Shown: positions 44,681-56,994, counted from the first letter of the stretch. The stretch is DNA of 64,000 nt from Pyropia yezoensis (GCA_009829735.1 CM020618.1:9763119-9827118); one strand, 5' to 3'. Notes: generated by a model not told the origin, from the letters alone. Numbers and translations are program-made.

Positions 44681-46094
44681 TTGTAGCGAATTCCCCTTAT
44701 GACGTCCAGATCCTCCTCGAGGGTAGCCCTTCGACTACTTCCCGTCACCGTGCATACTGGCGCTGTTCAGCCCATCCGCTGCAGTCGCCAGATCCTCGAC
44801 GTCAACGAACACGACGTCCCCATCGCTAGATCGCCTTCCCTAGACGATCAGGTCCACGTGAGCAGAAGATCCAGCAGTGGCCTCATGCAGGACGTCCTTC
44901 GCTGTGGGGTACAATGCCTGCTGCTCCATGAAGCTGGTTACTGTCCGTACAGCATTGATGGAGAAGGCCGCAGAGCCGCGAGAAGAAGGCCGCAGATCCA
45001 GAGACTCGGCACCTGGCAGCAGCCACCGGATGGCCGGGTAGCTGCAGCGGAGGCGCCAGGCGTGAGGGGCACTGCCGCCAGGCTGTAGTGGACGCGGCGC
45101 CGGACAGTGGCGGTGGCGGCGCCCGGTGCCGGCGCCGTGCGACAGCAGTGGCCCCGCCGGGCGGCAGTGGTAGCCGCGCAAGGTGGCGACGGCGGTGGAA
45201 CGGAGAAGCAGCGACAGGTGGCAGCTGACAGCGGCGGAGGAAGCTCCAGGCAGAAGTGGAAGCGGCCTCAAGCGCCAGAGGATGCGACGCCGGTCAGGGG
45301 CAGCCGCGAGCGCCAGCGGAGGCGACGCCAGTCAGCCGCGATGGCAGCGAGCGGCAGCGGCGGCGGTGAGCGGTGGAAGTTGTGGAAAGGCCGGGAAAGG
45401 GCGGCAGCAAGGCAGCAGCGGCGCCGCGGCCGGCCGGCAAGGGTGCCGTCCCCAGGATCCAGCAGAGGCGGTGGCGGGTGGGAGCACCGGCGACCAGAGA
45501 CTACGGCAGTGGTATTGCCGGCGGCAGCGGCGGTGCAGGGCGGCAGCGGCGCCGACGCCGGGTGGCAGTTGCGTCGCGGCCCAGTGGCAGCGGCGCCGCC
45601 CGGTGTCAGCGGCGGTGCAGCCGGCCGGCAGCGGCGGCGGCGCCGGCCAGTTGCGGCAGGGCCACCGGCCGGCAGCGGCGGCGGCGACGGCCGGCGGTGC
45701 CGGCGCAGGCGGTAAAGAGCGGCCGCGATCGCGGGGGGTAGCAGCGCTGGATACGGACGGTGGTGGCTTCGGCGGCGAGGGGCAGAGGTGGCGCTGGTGG
45801 GTGGCAGCGGCGTGCGGCGCGGCAGCGGTGGGAGGCGGCGCGGCATCGGTGGCGGGCGGTGCGACAGCGATGGCGGGCGGCGTAGCAGCGGTGGCGGGAC
45901 GCACCAGCCAGGCCGCGGGGACCCCCCCCCTGCTGGCGGCGGGGGCAGCCGGCCGGTGACCCACGAGCGTGCCGAATAGCATATTAAGATTCAAAGTTGA
46001 GGACGAACGTTCGTAAGAGAGCCACAGCTCATAACTGTATGCATGTCCTGTGACACAGTCGCGCGACAGGCACGGCAGGGGTCTCTGACGCGGT
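44681..46094. other. GC-rich tract upstream of the KDZ-like gene
   Basis: 44,690-45,060 is ordinary and may hold a promoter or first exon. 45,060-45,960 is a G-rich imperfect triplet tract (GGCGGCAGC-type) that keeps long Gly/Ala/Arg frames open on both strands. No domain is visible. Confidence 0.45.
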
Positions 46095-46207
46095 ATCCAG
46101 CATGCCTCTGTATGGTGCCTGTGGGCGGGGCATGCTGGATGCGTTTCCAGGCCCCACGGGCATGCTGGGTTTTCAATGTTTTACCATGTACCGTCGTGCA
46201 ACGGCGT
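46095..46207 (-). repeat. Right terminal inverted repeat of KDZ-type element
   Basis: ATCCAGCATG (46,095) and CATGCTGGAT (46,131) form a hairpin. From 46,131 outward the sequence mirrors the left end at 16,122-16,044. The matching hairpin at both ends strengthens the TIR call over a chance GCATGC match. Confidence 0.55.
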
Positions 46208-48600
46208 GCACAGCCCCTGAAGGGGCCTGTGAGAGGGGGGAGGGACCGACCACAAGTGCACGCAGCGTGCATCCTTGGCACGAATATTTTCACTTGGTGC
46301 ACTCATTTTGGCACTCAGTGCACGCTGGAGCGCAGTCCAGCTCTCTATGCCGTCGGACGGTGCGCCCCCAATCAACACTCAGCTTTCATTTCGGGGCCTC
46401 CGGTTAGGGCCAATAGTAATCAAACGTTCTCATCACGCGTACCAATGGTAATCAAACGTTTGCGGAGCCGTCGGCCACGTGTAGAGTCCCCATGAAAGGT
46501 CAATCCCTGCCATATGTCGTGTCACTCTTCACCTGCCTCAGGCCTTTTTGATCGCCCCGCCGTAGTTCCTGGCGACTGACCGACTTGGCGTCGGGGAGCT
46601 CAGTGAGCTGTGCCGGGGACTTCTAGATGACGTCGCGTCACCCCACCGCCAACTGCACGGGGAGCGGTCGCCGGCTTGTCCGCGGAAGCACAACGTGGCC
46701 GTCTCGGCGTTCGACCCGCTGCCCGCCACCACCGCCGTCGGCCCCGCTGGCTGGCCGCCACTTACCCGCCGTCACCTGACCGCCCTCGCCCAGCCTACGC
46801 CATCGCCCTCACCGGCTGGCCGTCGCCCCCCAAACGCCCCCATTACCGCCTTCGTCTGGCGGTCGCCCCCCCGCGACGCCTGTGGCCGCCGCTGGTCGGT
46901 GCCCCTCCGGTGCGGTCGCCGCCGCCGCTGGCTGGCCGGCACCCCACCGCGGTTGCTGCTGCCGCCGCCGACGGACTACCACCGCCCCCGCCGAACTGCC
47001 ACCGCCTCTGCCGGCTGACCGCCGCCTCGTCACCGCCGTTACCGTCGCTGCCCTCTGGCCGCCGCCTTCCCGTTGCCAGCCCCCCCCCGCCGCCCTCACC
47101 GCAGCCGAGGGCTGGCAGCCTCCTCCCACCTGCCGCGGTCGCCGCTAGCGGCTGGCCGCCGCCCTCGCGCCACCACCGCCCCCGCTCGCAGTTTGACGTC
47201 GCTGTTCGGCCGCCACCGCCCGGCCGCCACCGCAACCGCCGCGGCCGCTGCTTGGTGGCCGCCGCCGGCTGGCCGCCGCCCCCGCCGCCGCCGGCAGGCC
47301 GCCGCCACCCCGCTGCCGCCGCTGCTGCCGCTGCCGCCACGGGCTTGTGGCCGCCACCCTCCCGTTGCAGCCGCAACCGGTTGTCGTCCGTTCCTTCCCC
47401 GCTGCCGCGGTCATCGCCGCAGCCACCGGCTCATAGCCGCCCCCCCGTCGCTACCCCCGCCACCGCCGCCGCCGGCTTGTTGCCGGCCTCGCCCTTGCCG
47501 GCTGGTCGCTTCTCCCCTGCCGCTGCCGCAGCCGCCGGTACTGCCGGATGGCATCCGCCCAACCACCGCCACCGACGCTGCCGCTGGCTACTCTCCGTCT
47601 CTCCTCCTCGCCTTCGCCGCTATCGCTGCCGCCGCCTGCTGGCGGGCCGCCAACGCCGCCAACGCCATCTTTCGTCTGCCGCTGCCCCCTCGCCGCCGCC
47701 GCCACCGCGGCGGTCACCGGCTGCTGGCCGTTCCTGCGCCGCCGCCGCGGCCAGCCGCGTTGCTCGCGGCCGCCAGCAAGTCGCCGCCCCGCCTCCCCAC
47801 CGCGGTCGCTGGATGGCCTACGCTCCCCGCAATAAACTACTATTTATGTGGGCATCCCATTGGACGTCGTGTTGTCCGTTTCTGTGGCGCTGCGACGCGC
47901 CCATGGCGTCAGCGTGTAGCAGTTTGCAACCGAGGGTGGTCCAGTACGCTCCCTAGAAGCAAGGTGCCTTTGAGAGCCTCGGTGAGGAACTTCTGGTCCT
48001 TTGCTTGTGCTTCTGACTCCACCAGCATTCCCAGCGACCCTTTTTTAGTCGTCCTGGACAGTTTTGACACTCGTGAGTGACACTTGGTATCGGTTTGTTC
48101 GGTCGTTGCTGAGGTTGTGCATAGTCGGGACATGCCATCACCGTGCTCACCCCGAGGAGCACCTGTCCGGACCATTGCTTGGAAAGTGTTTCTAGACACC
48201 AAGAAAATGCCGATGAGAACGCTTTTGTCGTCAGAACCACAAACGCATGACGAGGAAGTGCGTTTTGACGGCCGTTCGGGGCCGGCCAGCTGCAAACCTT
48301 TTACAACCGACAAGGTGGGGGGTGTTCAGCCGGTCTTGACTGTCAGGGCTGTAACCACGTGAGCCATCCACACTTCCTTCACGACTTACTCTAACACATA
48401 TACTTTCTTCAAGGCGTTTGAGTATCCTTAACTCTAGGTCTGCTCGCAAAACCAGGTTGGAAAAGCCCCTAAAATATTGTTAATACTTACGGGTCTTCCG
48501 CTCAGGAGCCGTTTATCAAAGGTTGCGCCCCCCCCCGAAATCAAACCTTCTCTAAATCGTCCGATGACATAAAGAGGCGGCCGGAGTGCACGCGTTGGCA
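46208..48600. other. Intergenic with C-rich triplet tract
   Basis: 46,690-47,840 is a C-rich imperfect CCG/CCA tract (frames up to 426 codons, Pro/Arg/Ala-rich, no domain). 47,850-48,600 is ordinary sequence; a minus-strand frame at 47,909-48,313 has mixed composition but no recognisable domain. Nothing else is supportable. Confidence 0.45.
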
Positions 48601-51600
48601 GCAGGGTAGCGACCGATGCCTTCAACCAAACCAAATTCAACCAAATATTTACGTTGAAGGCAACGATCTGAGACAGGCGGTAGGTTGAATTCAACATCCC
48701 CCTATTTATTTATATGCCATACTTAACCGAGTCACTACGGCCGTCCTGGAGCCTCGCGCCGTCCGACAGCACGGCTTCGTCCCATGCTTTCTGACGCGCC
48801 CTCCTCCCCGCGCGCTTGCCCTTCCTAATGTCCGAGGTCTTGTCATGCTTCTACTGAAGATGCTCCGCTTTCTGCTCCTCCGCCTTCCCTGCGGTCCTCT
48901 TCATTTGCCCGCGTCACGCCGAAGTCCGTGCTCACTCTTTTACTCCCCCCTCCCCCTCCTGTGCCCATCCGACTCTATTTGAGAAGCCGTACCTGAGCAA
49001 CTACTTGTGCGCTCGCAGACTACTCGACGACGCAGCCGCTCGCTACGGTCGACCTGACGGGCCTCCTGCCGCCTTCACGCTGGTGCTGTTGACGTGCTTC
49101 CTGGGGCGCCCACGGCTTTGCCTTGGCCTTCTTTTCATCCAGAACCTACGCAAGGTTGCTGGTTTAGTGGTCGCTCCAGAGCCAGCTGTCGGCGATACGC
49201 ACCAGCAGGATTCGGTTAGAGTACTCGCATAATGAGAGGGGGGGGAGGGAGAGTGGACAGAGCAACGGAGGCAATGAGTGCTCCCCTTTTCTTGTATCAG
49301 CTGCAGGGAGCTATTGCAGCACTCGGTGAGTGTACGCCGTTGTATTGTTTGCCTGAGAGAAGAGGGGGGAGACGGGGTGCACCAGCTCCCTTCCCCCTAG
49401 CAGCCCGTACGTGCACGCTGGGCACATGCTGCGCGCGTGTGTATACCGTTTACTATCCTCGTTCTCTTCTCTTTGTGCCTTCTCATGAGCACTTTGCCTG
49501 GTGAGCTTGATGCTCGCCATGCAGGCTGCTCCTGTGTCCGCACACCCCGGCAGTGCCTCGAGCCCGTTCTCCATCCGCTCCGACCGGCACCAACAAAAAC
49601 AAGGAAATTTAAGCCCGTTTGTTACCATCTTTGGTGGCCGCGCAGGCAAGATTTATTGCGTGCCCTCTTCAACAATTGTCTCGAGCGCCGCCACCGCGGC
49701 GAGCAAGTCCAGCCCGCTGTCATCGTCAATTCCAACTGCGTCAGTGTCATCCGCCTCCTCCTCATCGCCGTCACTCGGCACTGCCGTGTCCAACTGGCGA
49801 AACCGCAACCCAACAGGTAGATGGGCGAGGGAGCGTGAGTTGAAGTACACATACAGCAGCTGGTGCAGGCGCTCGTGCGTCAGTCGAGTGCGCAGCTTGC
49901 TCTGTACGTGGGCGGCGTTAGAAAAGGAGCTCTCTCCGGCAGCAAACGACAATGGCAGCTTCATGACCTTCTGCGCGATGCGGAGCAGGGCCGGTGGGTG
50001 AGTTGCCCACACTTGCCACCAGCTCAGTGGGTTGCACACCGTGCCCTCCTCCCACGTGGACTCCATCAACAATGCGCCGCCCGTCCGCGAGCGGAAGTCG
50101 GTGCACTCGCCCATGATGTCGGCCGTGGTCGGGCAGGGGTAGTCGGCCGCCAGCTTGGACTCGTCCATCTCGTTGGCCGCGGTCAGCGCGTCCCTCTTGT
50201 CGTGCGCGTTGGCAAGCATCTTGAGGAGGTCAATCGCAGCGGCGATCTCTCCGCCCGATGGCTGGCCCGCGGCGCGGAAGAAGCGGGGGTCCAGCAGGTA
50301 GGCCAGGGTACGCACCGGGCGCAGCAGGTACCTCCGCCGACTCGACAGGCAGGATAGGCAGTGGGTCCTCAGCTTCCTGCCCACCACCGTCGCGGGGAGC
50401 GTGAACGAGGCAAAGTGCTCTTCCTTTAAGAAGAAGGAGTGCATGACCAGCCCGAGACCCACTGTGTCCCGCTGGCCAACGTCAAGGGCATTGGCCACCG
50501 GCTTGAGCAGCCCAACAACCAGCGCCACCGCGTCGCAGTTGTTCTCCTCCTTGACCTGGGCCGCTGTCTCCGCTGCCGCCTTTCGCTGCGTCGCCGACGG
50601 CGACCGCAGGCACAGGGACCGGAAGCTCGTGTCCACGACCGCCTTCTCCATCGCGGCCTGGGTCTTGCACAAGCACTCGGCGGCCGTGACTTGAGACTTC
50701 CAGCGCGTCGCTCCCGGCCGCTCCAGCTGCCGCACCGCCCCGTACTCCGCCGTCTGACACCGCTCCAAGATATGCTTGGGTGTCGAGTGGTGCCGCCAAT
50801 ACTGCGTCATATTGTTGCAACAGCTTAGGCCGTTGGCCAACAGCGCGTACTTAGACAAGTCGGCCAGAAGTAAGTTGAGGGCGTGACTGGTGCAGGGTAA
50901 CACCACCAGCCATGAGTACTTGTGCAGCAGTGACATCCACACAGCCTGCGTCTTGTTCTCTGTGTCAGAGTCGAAGGCAAAGACGTTGCGCGGCCCCAGC
51001 TCCTCGATGCGCTTGATGTAAAGCGCCGACGTGTTGTCTGCCGTGTGTCTCTCCACCGCCCACACGGCCGTCTCCATGTGGGTTGGGAACGGGGTAAAGA
51101 GGACGACGTTGTTGCAGCTGTTCATGTTGGCATCTGTCCACTGGTCGCCGCCGATCACCAGGTTGCCTTGGAGCTTGCTCTGCCGCACAACAGGTTCCAC
51201 CACGGCGGCCTGGGCTGCAAACGCGTTCTTGAGAAGTCGGTTGGCCATGGAGTGCTTGGAGGGCAGCTTGTACGCCGGGTTGAGCTTGCGCCCCAATGCC
51301 TGCAAGTTGGCCCTCCCAGACACGCGGAACGGCAGCGCTTCCCTGTAGACCCACCTGGCAAACAGCTCGTCAGCCGTGTCACACTCCAGCTCCGACATCA
51401 CGTGCACGTAGCCGTCCACAGACCTCTGGCCAATCGCGACGCCGGTCGACGGTCGGTCCCCCTGGGGGGCTTCGTTGACAACCGCCGTCTCGTCCAGCTT
51501 CCGCTTCAGCAGCTGCAGGCGGTCGGTGTTGACGGACACCTTGTGCTGCTAGGACAGGAGACGATCGGCCATCTTCCTCTTGACGTCATCGGGCGCCCTG

Positions 51601-52177
51601 CAGGCTCTCGAGGGGATGTGTCGCTTCAGGTACGTCACATTGGCCGACAGCTCCTTCTTACAAAAGTTACAGACAGCACACTTGGGGTCCGAGCACACAG
51701 TGGTGAAGTCTCTCACGGGGCCAGACATGGTGACAGTAGTGGTGGAGAGTGGCCAGACGGGAAGCAGGGTGGCAGGGGAGGGGGATGCGGGGGGGGATGG
51801 TGCACAAGGCGCGTGCTCGTGCGTGTGGCGGCGAGCTCTCTGTGACGTCGGTCGGCGTGGTGCACACACGTACCGGTTGGCAGGCTGCTGTTAGGCAGCT
51901 CAGGCAGCACCTCCTCTCGCCACCTGCAGCGTCTCAGGTGCAGGGCGGGGCTCGGCGCGCGGCCAAAGTGGCGCGGCTACGCGGGCCTTGACACGGTTGG
52001 CGGGAGCATGTTTTCAAGAGTCTGACGGACATCGTCACTGTGTCGGTGTCATGACACTGTGACACAATGGTTGAGGACTCCTGATAAGTATTCAATACAA
52101 TTCAACGTTAACGATTACTTGAATTTACGTTGAAGGCTAGACCTTCTCAGATATTTGGTTGAATCTCCCAACCCTGC
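48601..52177 (-). mobile_element. Second hAT element with TIRs
   Basis: The ends are GCAGGGTAGCGA at 48,601 and, reverse complement, GCAGGGTTGGGA from 52,177. Subterminal ATTCAACCAAATATTT (48,635) is inverted at 52,149-52,164 with 15 of 16 matches. ATTTACGTTGAAGG occurs at both ends in direct orientation (48,647 and 52,123). TTGGCA flanks the element on both sides (48,595-48,600 and 52,178-52,183), a probable remnant of an 8-bp duplication. It encloses the transposase at 49,653-51,728. Confidence 0.75.
49653..51728 (-). CDS. hAT transposase with BED finger; one in-frame TAG
   Basis: From the ATG at 51,728: a BED zinc finger (CNFC...HI) in the first 60 codons, then a TAG at 51,549-51,551, then 628 further open codons in the same frame to a TAA at 49,653. 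The long part has the hAT core (SCCNNMTQYW, GATRWKSQV) and, near the C-terminus, the dimerisation block WWQVWATHPPALLRIAQK with GESSFSN. The single stop lies in a linker between the DNA-binding finger and the catalytic part. It could be a point mutation that inactivates the element, a sequencing error, or readthrough. Everything else is intact and the gene sits between TIRs. No other intact gene in the window needs TAG recoding, so an alternative code is unlikely. Confidence 0.8.
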
Positions 52178-52183
52178 TTGGCA

Positions 52184-53149
52184 CGCACCAGTGCACGGCC
52201 GCCTGGGGCTGCCAGATTGTAGCTAGCTATGCTACGGACCAATTGTACAATTGTGGGTGAGAGCAAAACCAGCAATGGCCATTTCAATAGGGCAAGATAC
52301 CAGGTGGCAAACATTGACCGAATCCTTGCTCGTCATAGGCTGTGCGTGTGCGGGACCCTCTGTCCCACATCAGGTTAAGCGATTGTATTTATCGAGTGGG
52401 CTCAACGGAGGGAGCGACGTGTTTTCCGGAGATTGGAAGGGGCCTCGCAGTTCTTGCCAACCGAGCATGGATGGCAGCAATGAAATACATACATTATAAT
52501 ATATGAATTAATTAATAAGTTAATCAATAGAATCTTTCATCGGCCATTTGAGCGTCATGAACTAATTAAACCTGAGGCAGGTACAGCCATTTACACCCAG
52601 ACACCAGGACTGGTTGTCAGCCACTCTGGCGTGATGTGAGCGTTGCGTCGGCTCCTGCGACCGTCCAAGGGCGGCAGCGGACGTGTCTGAGGCGGCGCCG
52701 TGCCGGCTGTCACGAGGAGCTTAGCAAAGGCTAGCGGAGGGGATGGCTCCGTTCCGATGCCCGCGACGCCGGGCGGAGGTGCCAGCCGGGCTTCCAGTCC
52801 GCGTTAAAGAGGTTGTTTGAGCCTAGCCACTGACACCTCCCGTCGCACCGGGACGCTCAGGTGTGTTGGGGGGGAGCATCGTGCTTAACCGCGTCGGGAA
52901 CGGGTCTTGTGAAAAAGGGGGGGGGGGGGGAGGTGGGAGAGGAGGGGGTGGGTGAAGCGCGCGTTGCTCGGGGTGCCGTGCGTGTGTGGGGGCGAGAACC
53001 CTCTCGATTGTCCTCTGTATGCCGAGAGCGTCGCCGTCGTGCGTGGTCAGCGCGGAGCACGTGTCCTTGATTGGTCCATCACGATAAAATATGTAATAAA
53101 ATGGATAAAAATGATAAAATCAAAAATTCAATGAAGTAATCTTTTGATT
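52184..53149. other. Intergenic, AT-rich patches
   Basis: No gene is seen. AT-rich strips lie at 52,495-52,570 and 53,085-53,160, and a poly-G run at 52,917-52,931. The 5' part of the decayed Ty3/Gypsy element to the right may begin here, but no LTR is recognisable. Confidence 0.45.
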
Positions 53150-56100
53150 AATTAAAGGCGGAATAGAAAATGTACAATGTTTTGCCATCCGTGCAACGGA
53201 GGACCGATGAGGCGTTGATTGTGGCGACTTCGCTCCTTCAAGGGGAGGCGTTCTCTTGGTAGCAGACGTATGCGGAAGAGTCCGACGTCACGGATTGGCC
53301 TACTCTTCGTGAAGCGCAGAGGCTGCGCTTCAACCCTTAGAACAGAGTACAGACTGCCGGCGATCTTCGGCACGAATGGAAGCAGACGACGGACGTCACG
53401 AGCTACAATGAGTCTTTCCAGTCGATTATCCTGGACATCCCCGACATGTCAATGGCGGAGAAGATCGACCGATACGTGCGGGGCCTCAAGAGCTACATCT
53501 GGTAAGCGCTGTGCCTCAAACACTACGACACGCTGGATGATGTAATGCGGAACGCCGTGAGCACGGAAGCGGCGAAGCGTGGTGTTCGTCGGGTCCCCAA
53601 CACTGAAGGTGCCGCAGCGGATTTGAACGGCTCTATCCCAATGGATATCACTGAAGTACAGATCGTCAAGCTCACGCCGGAAGAGCGAAAGCGCTGAAAG
53701 CGCGAAGGGCTGTGTCTGCGCTGCCGTGCCAAGAGTCACTTGGCCGAGGACTGTCCGAGAAGCCAAGAAAACTGAGGCCGAATGCGCGCCCTGAGACGGA
53801 CCCCGTTACCGGTCTCATTACCTCGCCTGCCTGTCACCGACCCCACTGAGACCTCCTAAGCGGCGATGAAATGGAGAATTCGACAATTATAAGAGCCTGT
53901 TGATGATGGTGCTTTGGCGAAGAATGTGTCGCTCTCACCTTTGTCAAGCACCTGAGAGTTCCCATGGGCTCCCCTCCCTTATGCTGAGCAGAACCACGTA
54001 CAACCTCATGTGAGCCCGATATCCCTCATACGTGTGCATCCAAGCCTACTACGACAACCCCAAGCTCCACAAGAGATCTTCGAACTGAGATCATGAACGC
54101 GAAGCAAGCACCTAGAAGAAATGACCGAAAGTGTCCTTTTGGACCGTCAAGGCGCCATCCTCGATGGCCTACCAGACAAGAATTCTCCCCGACCGCGGCC
54201 GGCTACCAATGGAGACCGCGCTGGTGGACGATGCCAAACCTCGCAAGAAAGGCAAGCTCCGAATATCTGAGTCGGAGAGCCAAGGCCTATTTGGCCAAGT
54301 TCCAGACCTAGTCGAGATGAGTTTCGCTCAACCCAGCATCCTTCGAACGTACCCGCAGCTTTCATGAATGTCGTCGCTCACATCTTGCGGCTTTTCATCG
54401 TCAAGTTTTTGAAGACGTACCTCAACAACATCCTCATGTAGGAGAGAAGGGCTCGGCTGGTCCGACACGTTCGACCAGTACCGGACAGATTAAGACAAAG
54501 TAAGACCTAAGTCAAGACATCCACGTGCAAGTTTGGTCGTGCTTCTGTCGATTTCTTCGGACACGTCGTCTCAGCAAGCGGCTTCGACACGGAGCGCGTC
54601 AAAACCGAGGCTATCCAGACTTGACCGAATCCATGACGTATGCGCGACGATAATTCGGGATTGTCGTCTGTTACGGTCGCCTGATCAAGGTCACTTTTGA
54701 CGGAGCTGACGAGTATAGTCGACTTCGACCGGACCTGTCGCCGCAAGGACGACTTCATTGCCCTCACAACGAGTTCCTGTACTACCGTAAGGAGCCCAAG
54801 TCTACTTGAGCACCGAAGAGTGCGTTGGCTGGATCCTGGAGCAAAATGAGTTCAAGATCGTACCATGAACGCTGTCGCTGTGCGCTCTTGCGTAGCATGA
54901 AAGTGCTGCTTTTCAAGCTGAAGCCAACACCGAGCTGCTCTCTCAGACGCTTGAAAGCGGAATCCCGATAAGCTCGGACGCAGACGAACGAGAGACTTCA
55001 AAATGGCAACGACAACCCAAGTATCTGAACAAACCCAAGCACAACAAGCAGCGCAAGAAACCCAGGCAACCCAAGGAGACTGAGTAATGAGGAACTCAAG
55101 CATCCCCAGCAACCCGAGCAACAACCATAGCAACCCAAGCAACGCAAGCATCAAGCAGCCTAAGCAAGACATGCACCTGTACCAAGCGAATCAATCCAAG
55201 TAACAAGCAACCAAAGCAACACAAGCAACCCATGCAACACAAGCAGAAAGCGGTCAAATACAATCGGTCTGCTGGAATTAGGGTCAAAAACTAAGAACGA
55301 CTTGACCACAATGGCAATCTCGCAACTTCCCAAGCTATCACCGACGACTCAAGAGCCAAGAACGACCATGCCACAATGAAACTCTCGCAACCTCACAAGC
55401 TACCCCCAAAGACACCCGAATCAAGTGCGAATGTGCTGCGATGGCACTCTCGCATCCCTTCAAGAAATCATGAAAGACCGATGAGCAAAGTGACCCTGAA
55501 GACAAGGATTTCCAACCGATCCACGACGTTACCCAGATCAATTTGAAGAAAGGTGAGCAAGCAGACCTTCGAGCCACTCACGCCGAAGACCCCGAACTGA
55601 CCGAAATCCTTACAAACCCTAATACTTCTTTCTAACGGGACGGCCCCGTCCTCATGAGGTATGCCCACGTTTGCATCCCAAGATGCCGCTTCCGTCGGGC
55701 CATCCTCCACGACCACCATGATACTCCAAGCAAGGGTCTCAAGGGAGTGGGCAGAAGAACCAAAGACCTCGTCACCAGGTTTTACTGGAAAACGACGTGG
55801 CAAAGGATCAAGGACTATATGCAGAGCTGTGACGCCTGCCAACGTTTCAAGAGCACTACCCAAGCCCCTTCAGGACTGTTGCAACGACGAGATCCTCCGA
55901 GCCGGCCATGGCAAAGTATCTCCATGGACTTCATCACGCCCCTTCCGGTGACTGCTCGCGGCCACAACGGACCGCTGGTCGTCGTGGACCGGCTCTCAAA
56001 GATGTTTAGACCGGCACCCACGGAGCCTGAGACAAGCGCAAGACGTGTCGCGCAATTGTTCCACGACAACGTCTACCGTACCTTCAGACTTCCAGTGGAC

Positions 56101-56994
56101 GTCGTCTGCGACCGAGACCGGATTTTTATATCTCAGTTTTGGCGCGGTCTACTGGACAAGATCAATGTCAAGCTTCGGCCATCCTCATCTTATCACCCCC
56201 AGAGAGACGGCCAGACCTAAGTCATGAATAAGAAGATCGAAGAAATCCTCCGATGCTTTGTGGACCACAACCAGAGCAATTGGGACATGTACCTTACGAA
56301 CGTGGAAGTCGCGTACAACCACTCCATCAACTCTGTGACAACCCACCCCCCGTTCTTCCTGACGCCCGGCTACGAGCCCAACGTCGTACCATTTGACACC
56401 CTGAGAAGCCTTAACGACAAGGTGCCCGCACTTGCAGAGTGGCTGACCGCTCTCCGAAAGGCACACAAGACCGCTGCTGACGCCATTCACAAGGCCAACG
56501 CTTATTGCTCTGAGTACGCCAACGAGTCAAGTAGGGACTGCCACATCTCTGTCGGCGACCTCGTCATGCTCAGTACAAAGAACCTCATGCCTGAGTCTTT
56601 TCAGGGGGCCAGGAAGCTCATGCCAAAATACTCCGATCCGTACAAGGCCACTGGGGCTGTAACATCTGTCACGTTTCGACTTGATCTTCCTCAAGCGGTG
56701 CTGGATCGCAAGGTTTACAAAGCCTTCCATGCTAGCTTGCTCAAGCTCTACCAAGCCGTCTCACGGTTCTGGCGATCCCCGGACCCGCCCCCTCCGATTG
56801 CTCTCGCTGACGGTTCTGAAGCGCACGAGATCAAACGCGTGCTCCAACATCGTACGCGTCGCGGTTGCTCGCAGTACTTGGTGAAGTAGAAAGGCAACCA
56901 CGACACCGAGAGCTCCTGGGTTTCCGCACGAGATCTCGATGCTCCCGAGCTTCTGGCGGCCTTCCACCCCACGACACGGGTTTAAGGGGGCGGA
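53150..56994 (+). pseudogene. Decayed Ty3/Gypsy retrotransposon with chromodomain
   Basis: Order gag-pol on the plus strand. Gag: KLTPEERKR followed by a CCHC knuckle at 53,713-53,755 (CLRCRAKSHLAEDC), with nonsense codons on both sides. Reverse transcriptase: the catalytic YxDD box survives only as YLNN at 54,418-54,438; after it FFGHVVSASGF and a stop where Trp is expected. A CAAGCAACC minisatellite (55,010-55,260) lies between RT/RNase H and integrase. Integrase, 55,654-56,220: a zinc-finger part (CDACQRFK), SMDFITPLP and VCDRDRIF, but a TAA occupies the position of the final catalytic Glu. The frame resumes at 56,224. A chromodomain (YLVK-stop-KGN) ends near 56,985. A purine-rich AAGGGGGCGGAGG then precedes TGTAAGG, a possible 3' LTR start. 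Clearly inactive. Confidence 0.85.
55010..55260 (+). repeat. CAAGCAACC-type minisatellite within the Ty3/Gypsy relic
   Basis: About 25 degenerate copies of a 9-10-bp unit related to CAAGCAACC/CAAGCAACA, between the RNase H and integrase regions. Just downstream, 55,291-55,345 and 55,361-55,412 form a further imperfect direct repeat (AAGAACGAC...CTCGCAAC...CAAGCTA). Confidence 0.85.

Larger units (their letters stand above)
16044..46207. mobile_element. Probable KDZ-type DNA transposon with Ulp1 protease
   Basis: Diverged terminal inverted repeats lie at 16,044-16,122 (left) and 46,131-46,207 (right). Inside are ORF1, the Ulp1 protease gene, noncoding repeats and a convergent KDZ-like transposase gene. 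The interval is inflated by the assembly duplication (11.4 kb plus 500 N) and by a nested 7.2-kb hAT element; without them the element would be about 11 kb. The shared ends and the transposase with accessory SUMO protease support one mobile unit. I could not fix the exact termini or a target duplication, so the outer limits are approximate. Confidence 0.5.

Noticed and set aside
45107..45994. Gly/Ala/Arg-rich frames on both strands
   Set aside because: Imperfect GGCGGCAGC-type repeats; no recognisable domain, mutually overlapping.
46676..47956. 426-codon Pro/Arg-rich plus-strand frame
   Set aside because: C-rich triplet tract with equally long frames in other phases; no domain.
47909..48313. 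134-codon minus-strand frame of mixed composition
   Set aside because: Looks less biased than its neighbours but has no recognisable domain, start context or homologous copy in the window.
54852..55172. Leu/Trp-rich minus-strand frame resembling a membrane protein
   Set aside because: It is the reverse reading of the CAAGCAACC minisatellite.
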